The notes below the pieces were generated by a model. The model was not told the DNA's origin and did not search any database. It worked only from the letters and a program-made list of their open reading frames with translations. This document shows positions 31,473 to 39,920 of a DNA stretch of 64,000 nucleotides, in pieces. Origin of the DNA: Cardiobacterium valvarum (GTDB lineage Bacteria > Pseudomonadota > Gammaproteobacteria > Cardiobacteriales > Cardiobacteriaceae); the NCBI RefSeq assembly GCF_900460955.1, contig NZ_UFUW01000001.1, positions 1,920,738 to 1,984,737 on the forward strand, read 5' to 3'. The translations under genes were made by a program, and so were the position numbers. Position 1 is the first letter of the stretch. Every line of letters starts with the position of its first letter.

Positions 31473-32957
31473 TTAATGGGCGTCGCGGCGTAAATCCACC
31501 TCGGTGAGCGGGATTTTGTGCGTTTTGTAGCGCAGCTTGTGGTAGAGGTAGAAAGTGAAGAAGACTGGTATGCCCATGTAGGTGATGAGCAGGCGTTGCC
31601 AATCAAGACGCGCATTTAGTACCAGTTCGGTGTCCTGGCCGATGATGACAAGGATGCACAGGCCGAGCGCGAGCAGCGGGCCGAAGGGGAACCATTTGGC
31701 GCGGTAGCTGAGCGCGTCCAGCGGTTTGCCTTGTGCGATGTAGGCGCGGCGGAAGCGGTAGTGGCTGATGGCGATGCCAAGCCAGGCAATGAAGCCGGTC
31801 AGCCCAGATGCGGCGAGGATGTATTCGTACATGTGCTTGCCGACGCGGTCGTCCAGTTGTAGCAGGAAGATGGCGAGGATGACGAGGGCGGTGGCGAAGA
31901 CGGCGTTGTGCGGCACGCCGCTGCGGCGGCCGGTGCGGGCAAACAGCGGCCAGGCGAGGCCGTCTTTGCCCATGGCGTAGAGCATCCGCGTTGAGGCGTA
32001 CATGCCAGAGTTGCCTGCCGAGAGGATGGAGCTGAGGATGACGGCATTCATGAGTGCGGCAGCAAAGGCCAGTCCCGCCCGCTCGAAGACGAGGGTGAAG
32101 GGCGATTTGGCGATTTCGTCCACGTCCGCGCCGAGCAATTGCGGGCTGGCGTAGGGGATGAGCAGGCCGATGACGAGGATGGCGAGGATGTAAAAGATGA
32201 GGATACGCCAGAAGATTTGTTTGACCGCGCGCGGGATGCTTTTTTCCGGATTTTCGGATTCGCCTGCGGTGATGCCGATAAGTTCCGTACCCTGGAAGGA
32301 GAAGCCGGCAATGAGGAAGACGCCGAGGATGGCGAGGAATTTGCCGCTCACGCCGTCGCCAAGGAAGGGGGCATCGCCGCTGGTGAAGTTGGCAAAGCCG
32401 ACGTATTCGCCGCCGAGAATGCCGAAGATGGTCAAGGTGCCGATAGTGAGGAAGACGATAACGGTGATGACTTTGATAAGGGCGAACCAGTATTCGGATT
32501 CGCCGTAAGCCCTCACCGAGAAGAGGTTGAGCGCGGTGATGAGGGCGAAGAAGACAAGGCTCCAGCCCCAGGCAGGCAGGAAACGCAGCGGCTCCCAGTA
32601 GGTGACGACGATGGCAGCGATGGCGATGTCCACCGCCACGGTGATGACCCAGTTGAACCAGTAGTTCCAGCCGAGGGCGAAACCGAGCGAGGGGTCAACG
32701 AAACGCGAGGCGTAAGTGGCGAATGAGCCGGAAGTGGGCAGGTAGGTCGCCATTTCACCAAGCGAGGTCATGAGGAAATAGACCATCAGGCCGATGGCGG
32801 CGTAAGCGAGCAGCGCACCACCGGGGCCGGCATCATGGATGGCGCTGCCACTGGCCATGAAGAGGCCGGTGCCGATGCAGCCGCCGATGGCAATCATCGA
32901 GATGTGGCGGGTTTTGAGGTGGCGTTTCACCTCGGTGTTGGGGGTGTTTTCTGTCAT
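31473..32957 (-). CDS. lysP: Lysine-specific permease, APC superfamily
   Basis: A 494-aa proton-coupled amino acid permease with twelve membrane helices. It follows E. coli LysP closely by eye: RHISMIAIGGCIGTGLF, GPGGALL, MVYFLMTSLGEMATYLP, FALGWNYWFNW, GFSFQGTELIGITAGESE and NAVILSSILSAGNSGMYASTRMLY. The start at 32957 (MTENTPNTEVKRHL) matches the family N-terminus, though the frame stays open upstream. In E. coli LysP also restrains the CadC sensor; no cad genes are seen here. Substrate lysine is inferred from similarity. Confidence 0.9.
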   Translation of the reverse strand: MTENTPNTEVKRHLKTRHISMIAIGGCIGTGLFMASGSAIHDAGPGGALLAYAAIGLMVYFLMTSLGEMATYLPTSGSFATYASRFVDPSLGFALGWNYWFNWVITVAVDIAIAAIVVTYWEPLRFLPAWGWSLVFFALITALNLFSVRAYGESEYWFALIKVITVIVFLTIGTLTIFGILGGEYVGFANFTSGDAPFLGDGVSGKFLAILGVFLIAGFSFQGTELIGITAGESENPEKSIPRAVKQIFWRILIFYILAILVIGLLIPYASPQLLGADVDEIAKSPFTLVFERAGLAFAAALMNAVILSSILSAGNSGMYASTRMLYAMGKDGLAWPLFARTGRRSGVPHNAVFATALVILAIFLLQLDDRVGKHMYEYILAASGLTGFIAWLGIAISHYRFRRAYIAQGKPLDALSYRAKWFPFGPLLALGLCILVIIGQDTELVLNARLDWQRLLITYMGIPVFFTFYLYHKLRYKTHKIPLTEVDLRRDAH

Positions 32958-33055
32958 GGGCTTTACAGGTTGGTCATGTTGAAGGCGCGCATGATAGCGG
33001 ATTTGTCTGCTACCGGCGCTTGCAGGTAGCGGAGTTGCCGCCTGCGCTGCCGTTT

Positions 33056-33616
33056 TTATTCGCGCGGTGGTTCTTCTTGTTTGAGATAGCCGCGCAGCAG
33101 GTAGATTTGCGCAGCCATGAACAGGAATGTTCCGCCCAGCGAGCCCCACAGTTTGAAGCCGACCCAGAAGCTTTCGGAGAAGTTGTAGGCCACAATCAGG
33201 TTAAGTATCGCCATTAAAACGAAAAACAGCGCCCAGGCGGTGTTGAGGCGGCGCCACAGGACATCCGGCATATCGAAAGCACCGCCGAGCATTTCCCGGA
33301 TAGGGTTGATGCTGCCGAGCCATTGCGCGCCCAGCAGGCCGCAAGCGAAAACGAGGTAGGTAATACTGACTTTCCATTTGATGATCATGGGGTTCTTGAC
33401 GACCAGCGTAATGCTGCCGAAGACCAGGATGAGCAGCGCCGTCAGCCAGTGTTTTTTCTCGATCTTGCGGCGGCGCAGGCGCATCCAGGCAAGTTGCAGG
33501 ATCACGCCGATCATGGCGGCACCAGTCGCCCAGTAAATGGCCTGAGCGCTATAACCGATCCTGCCGGCAATAAAGTAGGCTGCGACAAAAGCGAAAGCGG
33601 GGAAAAATTCTTGCAT
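33056..33616 (-). CDS. yciB: Inner-membrane-spanning protein YciB (septation protein A family)
   Basis: A 186-aa membrane protein with five to six helices, starting MQEFFPAFAFVAAYFIAG and containing NPMIIKWKVS and WGSLGGTFLF, which identify the YciB/IspZ family involved in envelope integrity and cell division. It is usually about 180 aa. It lies 22 bp downstream of comF on the same strand and is probably in the suhB-comF-yciB transcription unit. Confidence 0.92.
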   Translation of the reverse strand: MQEFFPAFAFVAAYFIAGRIGYSAQAIYWATGAAMIGVILQLAWMRLRRRKIEKKHWLTALLILVFGSITLVVKNPMIIKWKVSITYLVFACGLLGAQWLGSINPIREMLGGAFDMPDVLWRRLNTAWALFFVLMAILNLIVAYNFSESFWVGFKLWGSLGGTFLFMAAQIYLLRGYLKQEEPPRE

Positions 33617-33638
33617 GGTGTTCCGTGTAATCTGGGAG

Positions 33639-34328
33639 TTAAGAAGTACCGCGATGAGCAGCGGCGATAGCGAGGGCGACGACGTCCTGCACGCCTGCCG
33701 TCCGCAGGACCCGCGCCGCTTCATGCAGGGTTGCACCGGAGGTCACGACGTCATCCACAAGCAGGAGGCGGGCAGGCAGTGTGCCACGCACGGTGAAGGC
33801 GCCGCGAATGTTGCGCCGCCGCGCCGCATGGGTGGGCAGCAGCGACTGCGGTGCGCGTCCTTCTTTATAGAAGACGCCTTCGGCAACAAGCGGCACGCCG
33901 AGTAGGCGCGCTGCCGCACGGGCGGGAAAGAGGGTCTGGTTAAAACCGCGCTGGTGCAGGCGACGGTTGGCAATCGGCATGGCAAGTACGGCATCAACTT
34001 GCACAGGATGAGCATGCAACAGGCGGCGGGTTTCGTCTTCCAGCACACACAACGCGCAGCGGTCGGCATAAAACTTGCCGCGCAGGATGGTACTGCGCAC
34101 CACATCACGGAACTGCCAGCGCACCAGCAGGTGGCTGTAAGCGGGCGGGCGGCGCAGGCAGGTTCCGCAGGCAAAACGGGCGTCGGCGACACCATTTGCA
34201 CAGGTGGGGCAATGGATGCCGAGATGCGGTAGGCGTGCCGCGCAATCATCACACAGACCGACCACCGCCGCTCTGCCGCAGCCGATGCAGCGCGGTTGCA
34301 GGAAGCGGCTCAGCCAGTGGGCAATCAT
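33639..34328 (-). CDS. comF: ComF family phosphoribosyltransferase-like protein
   Basis: A 229-aa cytoplasmic protein with an N-terminal Cys-rich zinc motif (CIGCGRA, LCDDC, CPTCANG, CGTC) and a C-terminal PRTase domain with the PRPP loop LLLVDDVVTSGATL at about 190-203. ComF/GntX members are needed for DNA uptake in naturally competent bacteria. Its ATG overlaps the suhB stop by 4 bp. Confidence 0.92.
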   Translation of the reverse strand: MIAHWLSRFLQPRCIGCGRAAVVGLCDDCAARLPHLGIHCPTCANGVADARFACGTCLRRPPAYSHLLVRWQFRDVVRSTILRGKFYADRCALCVLEDETRRLLHAHPVQVDAVLAMPIANRRLHQRGFNQTLFPARAAARLLGVPLVAEGVFYKEGRAPQSLLPTHAARRRNIRGAFTVRGTLPARLLLVDDVVTSGATLHEAARVLRTAGVQDVVALAIAAAHRGTS

Positions 34329-35122
34329 GCGGCGGCAGCGAGACGTGTCAACAGGATTTTGTGCAGGTAGATGTTACCGGCGACGATTTCTCCGCGTTCG
34401 AGCATGTCCTGCCCGCCGCTGAAATCGCTGACGATGGCACCCGCTTCCTGAGCGATGAGCAGCCCGGCACAGATGTCCCACGGCTTGATGCCCATTTCAA
34501 AATAGCCGTCGAGACGGTTCGCCGCGACGAAGCACAAATCCAGCGCCGCCGAACCGAGGCGGCGCACATCGGCGATTTCCTGCAACACCGATGCCAGCAG
34601 CGCATACTGGCGCGTTAACAAATCGGGATCGCGGAAGGGGAAACCGGTTGCGGCGATGGCGCGACCACCGTCACGCAGACCGCTGACCCGCAGGCGACGA
34701 CCATTCAGTTGTGCGCCTTCGCCACGGGCAGCGGTGAACCATTCCTCGCTGACCGGGTTGTACACCACGCCGAGTTCCGGTTTGCCACGCTTGAGCAGAC
34801 CGATAGAAACGGCGAACTGTGGCAGGCCATGCAGATAATTCGTTGTGCCGTCGAGCGGATCAATCACCCAGCAATATTCACTTTCTTCAGCTGATGCGCG
34901 CGTTTCGCCCGATTCTTCGCCAAGAAAATCATGTTGCGGATACTTGTCCAGCAACACGTTTTTAATCACGTCCTCAGCGCGGCGATCGACCACACTGACC
35001 AAATCGCCGCGCCCTTTTTCCTCAATCTGGATCTGATCAAGCTGACGCTGCCCCAGTTGCAGTATCTTTCCCGCCTCCTCCGCGGCACGACGGGCAATCG
35101 TAAGCATCGGATTCATCGCCAT
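34325..35122 (-). CDS. suhB: Inositol-1-monophosphatase / Nus factor SuhB
   Basis: A 265-aa Mg-dependent phosphatase of the IMPase family; E. coli SuhB also joins the rRNA antitermination complex. Metal-binding motifs are GEESG (about 75-79), DPLDGTTNYLHG (about 94-105) and WDICAGLLIAQEAG near residue 222. The start at 35122 has GAGG 9 bp upstream; starting two codons later (MNPML) would match E. coli better. It heads the suhB-comF-yciB set. Confidence 0.94.
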   Translation of the reverse strand: MAMNPMLTIARRAAEEAGKILQLGQRQLDQIQIEEKGRGDLVSVVDRRAEDVIKNVLLDKYPQHDFLGEESGETRASAEESEYCWVIDPLDGTTNYLHGLPQFAVSIGLLKRGKPELGVVYNPVSEEWFTAARGEGAQLNGRRLRVSGLRDGGRAIAATGFPFRDPDLLTRQYALLASVLQEIADVRRLGSAALDLCFVAANRLDGYFEMGIKPWDICAGLLIAQEAGAIVSDFSGGQDMLERGEIVAGNIYLHKILLTRLAAAA

Positions 35123-35207
35123 AACACTAAACCTCACTAGAAAAAAACAGTGTGCATTGTAACAGCACGCCCTTATCGCACGGCAAAACCCCGGTTACCG
35201 GCAGGGC

Positions 35208-35362
35208 AAAAAAAAACCCCGCAACAAAGCGGGGCAATAATCATCATGAGGCAATGTGACAGTTAGCATTAGCTGTTCCGTCGGAGATAATAATAAATGT
35301 TCCTATTACCCCAATCAAGACACTTTCGGTACTTTTTCCAAAAAATATACAAGTCACTGAAA
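35208..35362 (-). ncRNA. Candidate small RNA or orphan leader ending in a strong terminator
   Basis: The terminator at 35208-35235 (stem GCCCCGC/GCGGGG, then nine T on the minus strand) has no minus-strand gene upstream of it; the next gene, at 35436, is on the plus strand. A TATAAT -10 box on the minus strand at 35369-35374 would give a transcript of about 155 nt ending there. No convincing -35 box or protein frame is seen. The rest of the 35123-35435 gap is AT-rich with no other feature apart from the suhB upstream sequence. Confidence 0.35.
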
Positions 35363-35435
35363 ATTCAGATTATAAAAATAATAGTCGCTGACGAACCTCC
35401 GTACAATAACGTACTTTTTCAGCCCGGAACCATCT

Positions 35436-36425
35436 GTGACCTCCTATCCCGCCAGCGACCATTACAACCCGCATACCCGCCGCTTCCACGCTGCCGAACC
35501 GCCACGCCCGGTGCAACACGGCCTTGCTGCCTTATGGAAAATGATTATTCACGGCCGCCACACCTACCCGCCCGCGCCGCTGCCAAGCCTGCGCCCTGAC
35601 TGGGCCACGTTCCTCGCCCCTGCTGCAAAAAGTCGCTTCATCTGGTTTGGCCATTCCACCCTGCTGATGCGCATTGGTGGACAAACTCTCATCACGGACC
35701 CTGTTTTTGGCGACAACGTCTCGCCCGTGCCCTTTACCATGCGACGCTTCCAGCCGCCTGCCGCGACCGTCGCTGAATTACCACCGCTGGATGTCGTCCT
35801 CATCTCGCACAATCATTACGACCACCTCGAACGTGCCACACACAAACGCCTGGCACACAGCCACGCACATTACCTCGTCCCGCTTGGTGTTGGCGTACAG
35901 TTGCAACGCTGGGGCATTCCCGCCGCGCGTATCAGCGAGATGGACTGGTGGCAAAGTATTGAGCGCAACGGCATCCGCTACACCGCCCTGCCCGCACGTC
36001 ATTACAGCGGGCGCGGGATATTCGATCACAACCGTAGCCTGTGGGTGGGTTATCTCATCGAATACGATAACGAACGCTACTACTTCCACGGCGATTCCGC
36101 CCGGGGACAACACTTTGATGCCATTGCCGCCCGCATCGGCCGCATTGACATTGCCTTCATCGAAAACGGCCAATACAGCGAATACTGGCCGGACAATCAC
36201 CTTTTTCCCGAAGAAACCGCTGCTGTTGCCGCCAAACTTGCCCCCTCGCGCTTCATGCCCATCCATTGGGGTGCCTATCCGATGGCGCTGCACCGCTGGA
36301 ATGATCCCGTATTACGCAGTATCCCCGCTGCCCGTGCCCACGGCGTCAACCCGCTCACCCCGTTGCTCGGCCAGATCTTTGACATGGACACGACAAGCGA
36401 TGATTGGTATCGCCATGCGCCATAA
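35436..36425 (+). CDS. MBL-fold metallohydrolase (NAPE-PLD/RomA-like)
   Basis: A 329-aa metallo-beta-lactamase-fold protein. The metal motif HNHYDH is near residue 126, with HYSGRGIFDHN, FHGDSA and a late His in PIHWGAYPMALH as further ligands. The layout with IWFGHSTLLMRIGG before the motif and WGAYP near the end fits the RomA/N-acyl-phosphatidylethanolamine phospholipase D group, often acting on lipids. No signal peptide. It starts with GTG; an upstream ribosome binding site is weak. Substrate unknown. Confidence 0.87.
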   Translation: MTSYPASDHYNPHTRRFHAAEPPRPVQHGLAALWKMIIHGRHTYPPAPLPSLRPDWATFLAPAAKSRFIWFGHSTLLMRIGGQTLITDPVFGDNVSPVPFTMRRFQPPAATVAELPPLDVVLISHNHYDHLERATHKRLAHSHAHYLVPLGVGVQLQRWGIPAARISEMDWWQSIERNGIRYTALPARHYSGRGIFDHNRSLWVGYLIEYDNERYYFHGDSARGQHFDAIAARIGRIDIAFIENGQYSEYWPDNHLFPEETAAVAAKLAPSRFMPIHWGAYPMALHRWNDPVLRSIPAARAHGVNPLTPLLGQIFDMDTTSDDWYRHAP

Positions 36426-36506
36426 GAAATCACTCTATGTGCACACATGCCTGATGATATAAAAATATTGAAAAACAGCGCATTAAAAGAATTATGCAAA
36501 CACTGC

Positions 36507-36534
36507 TTGACCCGGTAAGGAATCCCACTATAAT
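36507..36534 (+). promoter_or_regulatory. Promoter of the tRNA-Gly/tRNA-Cys pair
   Basis: TTGACC, 16-bp spacer, TATAAT, then a GC-rich GCGCGCC discriminator as expected for a stringently controlled stable RNA promoter. It ends 13 bp before tRNA-Gly. Confidence 0.85.
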
Positions 36535-36547
36535 GCGCGCCCACAAC

Positions 36548-36622
36548 GCGGGAATAGCTCAGTGGTAGAGCACAACCTTGCCAAGGTTGGGGTCGCGAGT
36601 TCGAGCCTCGTTTCCCGCTCCA
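36548..36622 (+). tRNA. tRNA-Gly (anticodon GCC)
   Basis: A 75-nt tRNA with acceptor stem GCGGGAA/TTCCCGC, discriminator T and encoded CCA. The anticodon stem CAACC/GGTTG encloses TTGCCAA, anticodon GCC. T loop GTTCGAGCC intact. Confidence 0.97.
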
Positions 36623-36662
36623 AATTCCTTCTGAGCCTCAATATTGAGGCTCTTTTAATTCA

Positions 36663-36736
36663 GGCTGGGTAGCAAAGTGGTTATGCAGCGGATTGCAAAT
36701 CCGTGGACGCCGGTTCGATTCCGACCCCAGCCTCCA
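36663..36736 (+). tRNA. tRNA-Cys (anticodon GCA), likely phage attachment site
   Basis: A 74-nt tRNA with acceptor stem GGCTGGG/CCCAGCC, discriminator T and encoded CCA. Anticodon loop TTGCAAA, anticodon GCA. The tRNA is complete, and phage DNA starts directly after it, with the integrase 156 bp downstream, so its 3' half probably contains the attachment core. Confidence 0.96.
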
Positions 36737-36891
36737 TCATTCAACACCAGAAACGCCCACAAGACACCAAAACGCCAGAAATGGCACGGTTTTGTGGGCG
36801 TTTTTGCGTCCAGGAGTTACCAGCAGATACCAGCGTACACCACGCTTTTTGTAGTACCATTTGTAGGAGTAAAAAGGGGTGTAGTACCAAA
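36737..36891. other. Prophage left end between tRNA-Cys and integrase
   Basis: Holds a long-loop inverted repeat (AACGCCCACAA at about 36754 and TTGTGGGCGTT at about 36793, followed by TTTGCG), possibly the terminator for the tRNA pair, and two direct copies of TGTAGTACCA (about 36850 and 36880) that may be integrase arm sites or the integrase operator. Confidence 0.5.
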
Positions 36892-38085
36892 ATGGCGTTG
36901 ACGGAAACACAATGCCGCAGTGCGGACGCGGGCGGTCTGAAGGTCAAAAAGTATTTCGATGGTGGCGGGCTGTGTTTGCAGGTGTCGGCCGATGGCCGCA
37001 AATACTGGCGGTTGTTTTACCGGATGCCGGGCAGCCAGAAACAGCAGGCCGTATCGTTCGGTGCGTACCCAAAAACCAGCCTGAAACAGGCAAGGTTGCG
37101 GCGTGATGAAGCAAAATTGATGATCGCCGCCGGCAAAGATCCGACGATGATGTCAAAGCTGTTTCGCGCGGGCAAAGCTGCCGCTTATGCCAATACCTTT
37201 GCCGATGTGGCCATGCAGTGGGTTGAGCAGGCGGCGGTGATGAAGCGTTGGAGCGAAAAACACAAAAGTTCGACCATCGCTCGTCTGGAAACGTATATGT
37301 TTCCGCGTATCGGGCATTTGCCCGTCACGGAAATTGAGCCGATGCAGATTTTGCAGGTGTTGCGTGCCATGCAGGAGCAGAGTTTGACCGTTGAAAAACT
37401 ACTTTCCGCCGTGTCACGGGTGTTCAGCTACGCGATCATTACCAACCGATGCACATACAACCCTGCCGCCGACCTGCATTTGTTGCTGGCTCCACACAAA
37501 TCCACCCCTTTTCGCCATCTGACCGACCCGGCGGCAATCGGCCGGTTGTTGGTTGCGCTTGATGAATATGAGGGGATGCCGCAATCACGGGTGCTGTCGC
37601 AAGTACAGCCGCTGATTTTCATCCGACCGAGCGAGCTGCGGCTAATGCGATGGGACGAAATCGACGTCGAGTTGCGCACATGGACACGGCCGCCACCGAA
37701 AGAGAAAAAAAAGAACGTCTATACCGTGCCTTTTTCGCGGCAGGCATGGGTGCTGATTGAGAGTTTGCGCAAGGTTACGGGGCGGACGCCGTATGTGTTT
37801 TGCAACCTTCACAAGGGCAAGCCTCTTTCCGACGCGGCCGCCAAAAAGGTGCTGATTCAGGTTGGGTACAGCGACCGGGTAACGCCGCATGGCTGGCGGC
37901 ACACAGCCTCAACCCTACTACACGACCAGGATTACAACACGCTGTGGGTCGAATCGCAGCTTGGCCACGCCGACAAAAATAAAACGCGTGGCACATACAA
38001 CCACGCGAAATATTTGGAACAGCGGCGCACTATGCTGCAAGAATGGGCCGATTATCTGGACGGGCTGAAAGCGGCCGTCATGTAG
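36892..38085 (+). CDS. int: Tyrosine-recombinase prophage integrase
   Basis: A 397-aa integrase of the P4-type with an N-terminal arm-DNA-binding domain (DUF4102-like; GGLKVKKYFDGGGLCLQVS...KYWRLFYR) and a C-terminal catalytic domain: Arg in IRPSELRLMRWDEI, H-x-x-R in TPHGWRHTAS, His in LGHADKN and the nucleophile Tyr in RGTYNHAKY. The start at 36892 (MALTETQC) is chosen because family members begin here; the frame stays open back into tRNA-Cys. It converges on the excisionase gene, overlapping its end by 8 bp. Confidence 0.95.
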   Translation: MALTETQCRSADAGGLKVKKYFDGGGLCLQVSADGRKYWRLFYRMPGSQKQQAVSFGAYPKTSLKQARLRRDEAKLMIAAGKDPTMMSKLFRAGKAAAYANTFADVAMQWVEQAAVMKRWSEKHKSSTIARLETYMFPRIGHLPVTEIEPMQILQVLRAMQEQSLTVEKLLSAVSRVFSYAIITNRCTYNPAADLHLLLAPHKSTPFRHLTDPAAIGRLLVALDEYEGMPQSRVLSQVQPLIFIRPSELRLMRWDEIDVELRTWTRPPPKEKKKNVYTVPFSRQAWVLIESLRKVTGRTPYVFCNLHKGKPLSDAAAKKVLIQVGYSDRVTPHGWRHTASTLLHDQDYNTLWVESQLGHADKNKTRGTYNHAKYLEQRRTMLQEWADYLDGLKAAVM

Positions 38086-38320
38086 TGTTGGCGTTTTGTC
38101 GCTCCATCCAGTCCATGACCTCGCCGAGGATGTAGTAGCGCCCTTTCGCCCCGCTGTAGCTGCGGGATTTGGGGAATTCGCCCTTGGCTTCCAGTCGGCG
38201 GATGGTTTGCGGCGAGAGCGTGGTGATGCCTTTGCGCACCCGCCCACGGGCTTTTGACGTGGCAATATCGGCCAGCGTCAAATGGGTTTCGCGCGGCAGG
38301 TCGGCATAGTTGATACTCAT
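38078..38320 (-). CDS. AlpA/Cox-like excisionase or transcriptional regulator
   Basis: An 80-aa MerR-like winged-helix protein: TLSPQTIRRLEAKGEFPKS matches the helix-turn-helix of AlpA/Xis regulators, followed by a wing (RSYSGAKGRYYILGEV). Placed tail-to-tail with the integrase, it probably directs excision or controls int. Its start overlaps the preceding small gene (ATGA). Confidence 0.8.
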   Translation of the reverse strand: MSINYADLPRETHLTLADIATSKARGRVRKGITTLSPQTIRRLEAKGEFPKSRSYSGAKGRYYILGEVMDWMERQNANTT

Positions 38321-38436
38321 GCGCCCTCCGTGGGTATTGTCCGGCTGTGGTTAATGCGGCGGCGCTCCTCCATGAATTGTTGTAGCGCATCGGCTTCTTC
38401 ACGCATGGGGCGCGGTTTGAAGTTTTTGAGTTTCAT
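38317..38436 (-). CDS. 39-aa phage protein
   Basis: A very short frame with a good AGAGG ribosome binding site 6-7 bp before the ATG and a 4-bp overlap with the AlpA-like start. It is basic and reads MKLKNFKPRPMREEADALQQ then a charged tail. Its position in a tightly packed operon supports it being real. Function unknown. Confidence 0.6.
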   Translation of the reverse strand: MKLKNFKPRPMREEADALQQFMEERRRINHSRTIPTEGA

Positions 38437-38471
38437 ATTTCCTCTCTTTTATCCAATCGTAAAGGTAATGT

Positions 38472-38756
38472 CTACGGTTGATTCTCTGCTATTTTCTGTA
38501 TGCCAAAATCGCAATACTTGTTGCCGTCTTCTTCCCATTCGCGAGTAATGACGGTTCTGTGGGTGATGACGCCGACGCGGATGTCTTCTACCTCCGGTGG
38601 CCATGTGTCTTCTCCGGCTATGTCGCGCATGTCGTGCAGGATTTCCCTCGCCATGCGCAAGGCTTCTTCTTCACTCGCAAATTTGTAGTATTCGTTGTTG
38701 CCCGCATTGAATACGAAGTATTCGGGTTTGGTGTCAGGTATGGTTTCTGTTGTCAT
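38472..38756 (-). CDS. Phage early protein, paralogue A of a pair
   Basis: A 94-aa acidic protein. It shares with the next gene the pattern Y-[FV]-V then EYYKFASEEEALRMAR and, near the end, VGVITHRTVITREWEEDG. The two genes overlap by 4 bp and look like a tandem duplication. Family not recognised. Confidence 0.7.
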   Translation of the reverse strand: MTTETIPDTKPEYFVFNAGNNEYYKFASEEEALRMAREILHDMRDIAGEDTWPPEVEDIRVGVITHRTVITREWEEDGNKYCDFGIQKIAENQP

Positions 38757-39043
38757 GATGCTTTCCTTCCGATTTTTTCAATGCGGTATTCGCGGCCTTC
38801 GTCGCCGTCTTCTTCCCATTCGTCCGCAATGACTGCCTTGTGGGTGGGGGTAACGGTGATGGCGGCAATGTAGATACCTTTATCTTCATCCGGCCAGTTG
38901 CTTTCCAGCGCATTTTGGGCGATTGCCAGCGCATCCTCTTCTGTCGGGCATAAATAGGTTTCGTCAACGTGCGGGTCGTAAACGATATATTTGGCGTTTC
39001 TGGGGTCATTATTGGGTTCTTGCGGGTATTTCCAGTCGGTCAT
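38753..39043 (-). CDS. Phage early protein, paralogue B of a pair
   Basis: A 96-aa acidic protein related to the preceding downstream gene: YIVYDPHVDETYLCPTEEDA, ALAIAQ, and AAITVTPTHKAVIADEWEEDG. Such residues suggest a small beta-alpha fold. It overlaps its neighbour by ATGA. Function unknown. Confidence 0.7.
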   Translation of the reverse strand: MTDWKYPQEPNNDPRNAKYIVYDPHVDETYLCPTEEDALAIAQNALESNWPDEDKGIYIAAITVTPTHKAVIADEWEEDGDEGREYRIEKIGRKAS

Positions 39044-39052
39044 GGGTGGCTC

Positions 39053-39196
39053 CTAGAAGGGGATATCGTCATTAAAGATTTGCGGGTCGTGGTTCGGCGG
39101 TGGGTCGGGAAACCGTCCCGGCTTCTCGCCTGTGTTTTTGTCCGTCCATTGTTCGATTGCTTCGTCGCTGCCGGGGTTGAGTGTCGTCGTGTTCAT
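39053..39196 (-). CDS. 47-aa phage protein with an SSB-like C-terminal tip
   Basis: Starts at 39196 after an AGAGG site and ends with ...NHDPQIFNDDIPF. The last residues NDDIPF match the acidic tip of SSB (host SSB ends DDDIPF), preceded by a Pro-rich linker, but there is no OB fold. It may mimic the SSB tail to bind replication or repair proteins; it could also be the surviving end of a phage ssb gene, although it has its own start and ribosome binding site. It is packed between early genes with a 9-bp gap. Confidence 0.6.
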   Translation of the reverse strand: MNTTTLNPGSDEAIEQWTDKNTGEKPGRFPDPPPNHDPQIFNDDIPF

Positions 39197-39210
39197 ATCT
39201 CGCCTCTCTT

Positions 39211-39756
39211 TCAAATCATCCTTAGCGTCATCAAACTGTTTCCCGGCTTCACAGATGGCGTGATGACATACGCCACGGTCAGCGACAACCTTCCTTCGCA
39301 CCAACGCTCGTCCAACCAGTCCGGTTCTAATTCATACGCTACCAGCGGATAAACTTTTTCGCCTTCCACCCTGGTTTGTGGTTGCAGTGCGAGATACCCT
39401 GCCCATTGGGGCACCTCCACTTTCCGGCCATACCACTCGATAAGCCGCGCCGGTGGCACACGGAAATCTGGTTCTTGGAAAGGCTCAACGGTCAGGCTTG
39501 TAATAGGGAAACACCAGTGCGTTCGGACATACTCGCTGAATTTGTCGTGTTCTTCGAAGTTCAACCCTAAATCTGGTCTGCTTATTGGTCGCCAACCAGC
39601 TTTCCCCTCTCTGCCTTCGCCGCGCCATTCACCCAGAAGATAATCAGGGCGTTTATCCCAACATTCCACATCTCCGATTTCGTCGAGTGTGATGTAGTTG
39701 GTTTCGTCGGTCACGACCAGTTCGGAACCAAAAAAGTTTTTGATGAGTTTGGCCAT
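39211..39756 (-). CDS. Phage early protein of unknown function
   Basis: A 181-aa soluble protein. The start at 39756 (MAKLIKNFFG) follows AAGGA. It has YITLDEIGDVECWDK near the start and several Trp residues (GWRP, HWCFPI, EWYG, PQWAGYLAL). No family recognised. A 164-bp gap without a gene separates it from the primase gene. Confidence 0.65.
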   Translation of the reverse strand: MAKLIKNFFGSELVVTDETNYITLDEIGDVECWDKRPDYLLGEWRGEGREGKAGWRPISRPDLGLNFEEHDKFSEYVRTHWCFPITSLTVEPFQEPDFRVPPARLIEWYGRKVEVPQWAGYLALQPQTRVEGEKVYPLVAYELEPDWLDERWCEGRLSLTVAYVITPSVKPGNSLMTLRMI

Positions 39757-39920
39757 AGTTTCCTTCTTCTGTTTCTTGCTATATCCAGTAGCCGCTAACG
39801 GCGGCAAGTCGGCGTTTTCACCGGGCGAGGTATAAACTCGGCAAACGCTGCGGCAGTTATTACGGACACTTGCCGCTCGTCCTCCCTCTCGTGGGTATGG
39901 GGTGTGAGTTATTCCCCCTG

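Noticed and set aside
36703..36891. Longer integrase start inside tRNA-Cys
   Set aside because: The extra 63 residues are translated from tRNA and attachment sequence; family members start at MALTETQ-like sequence at 36892.
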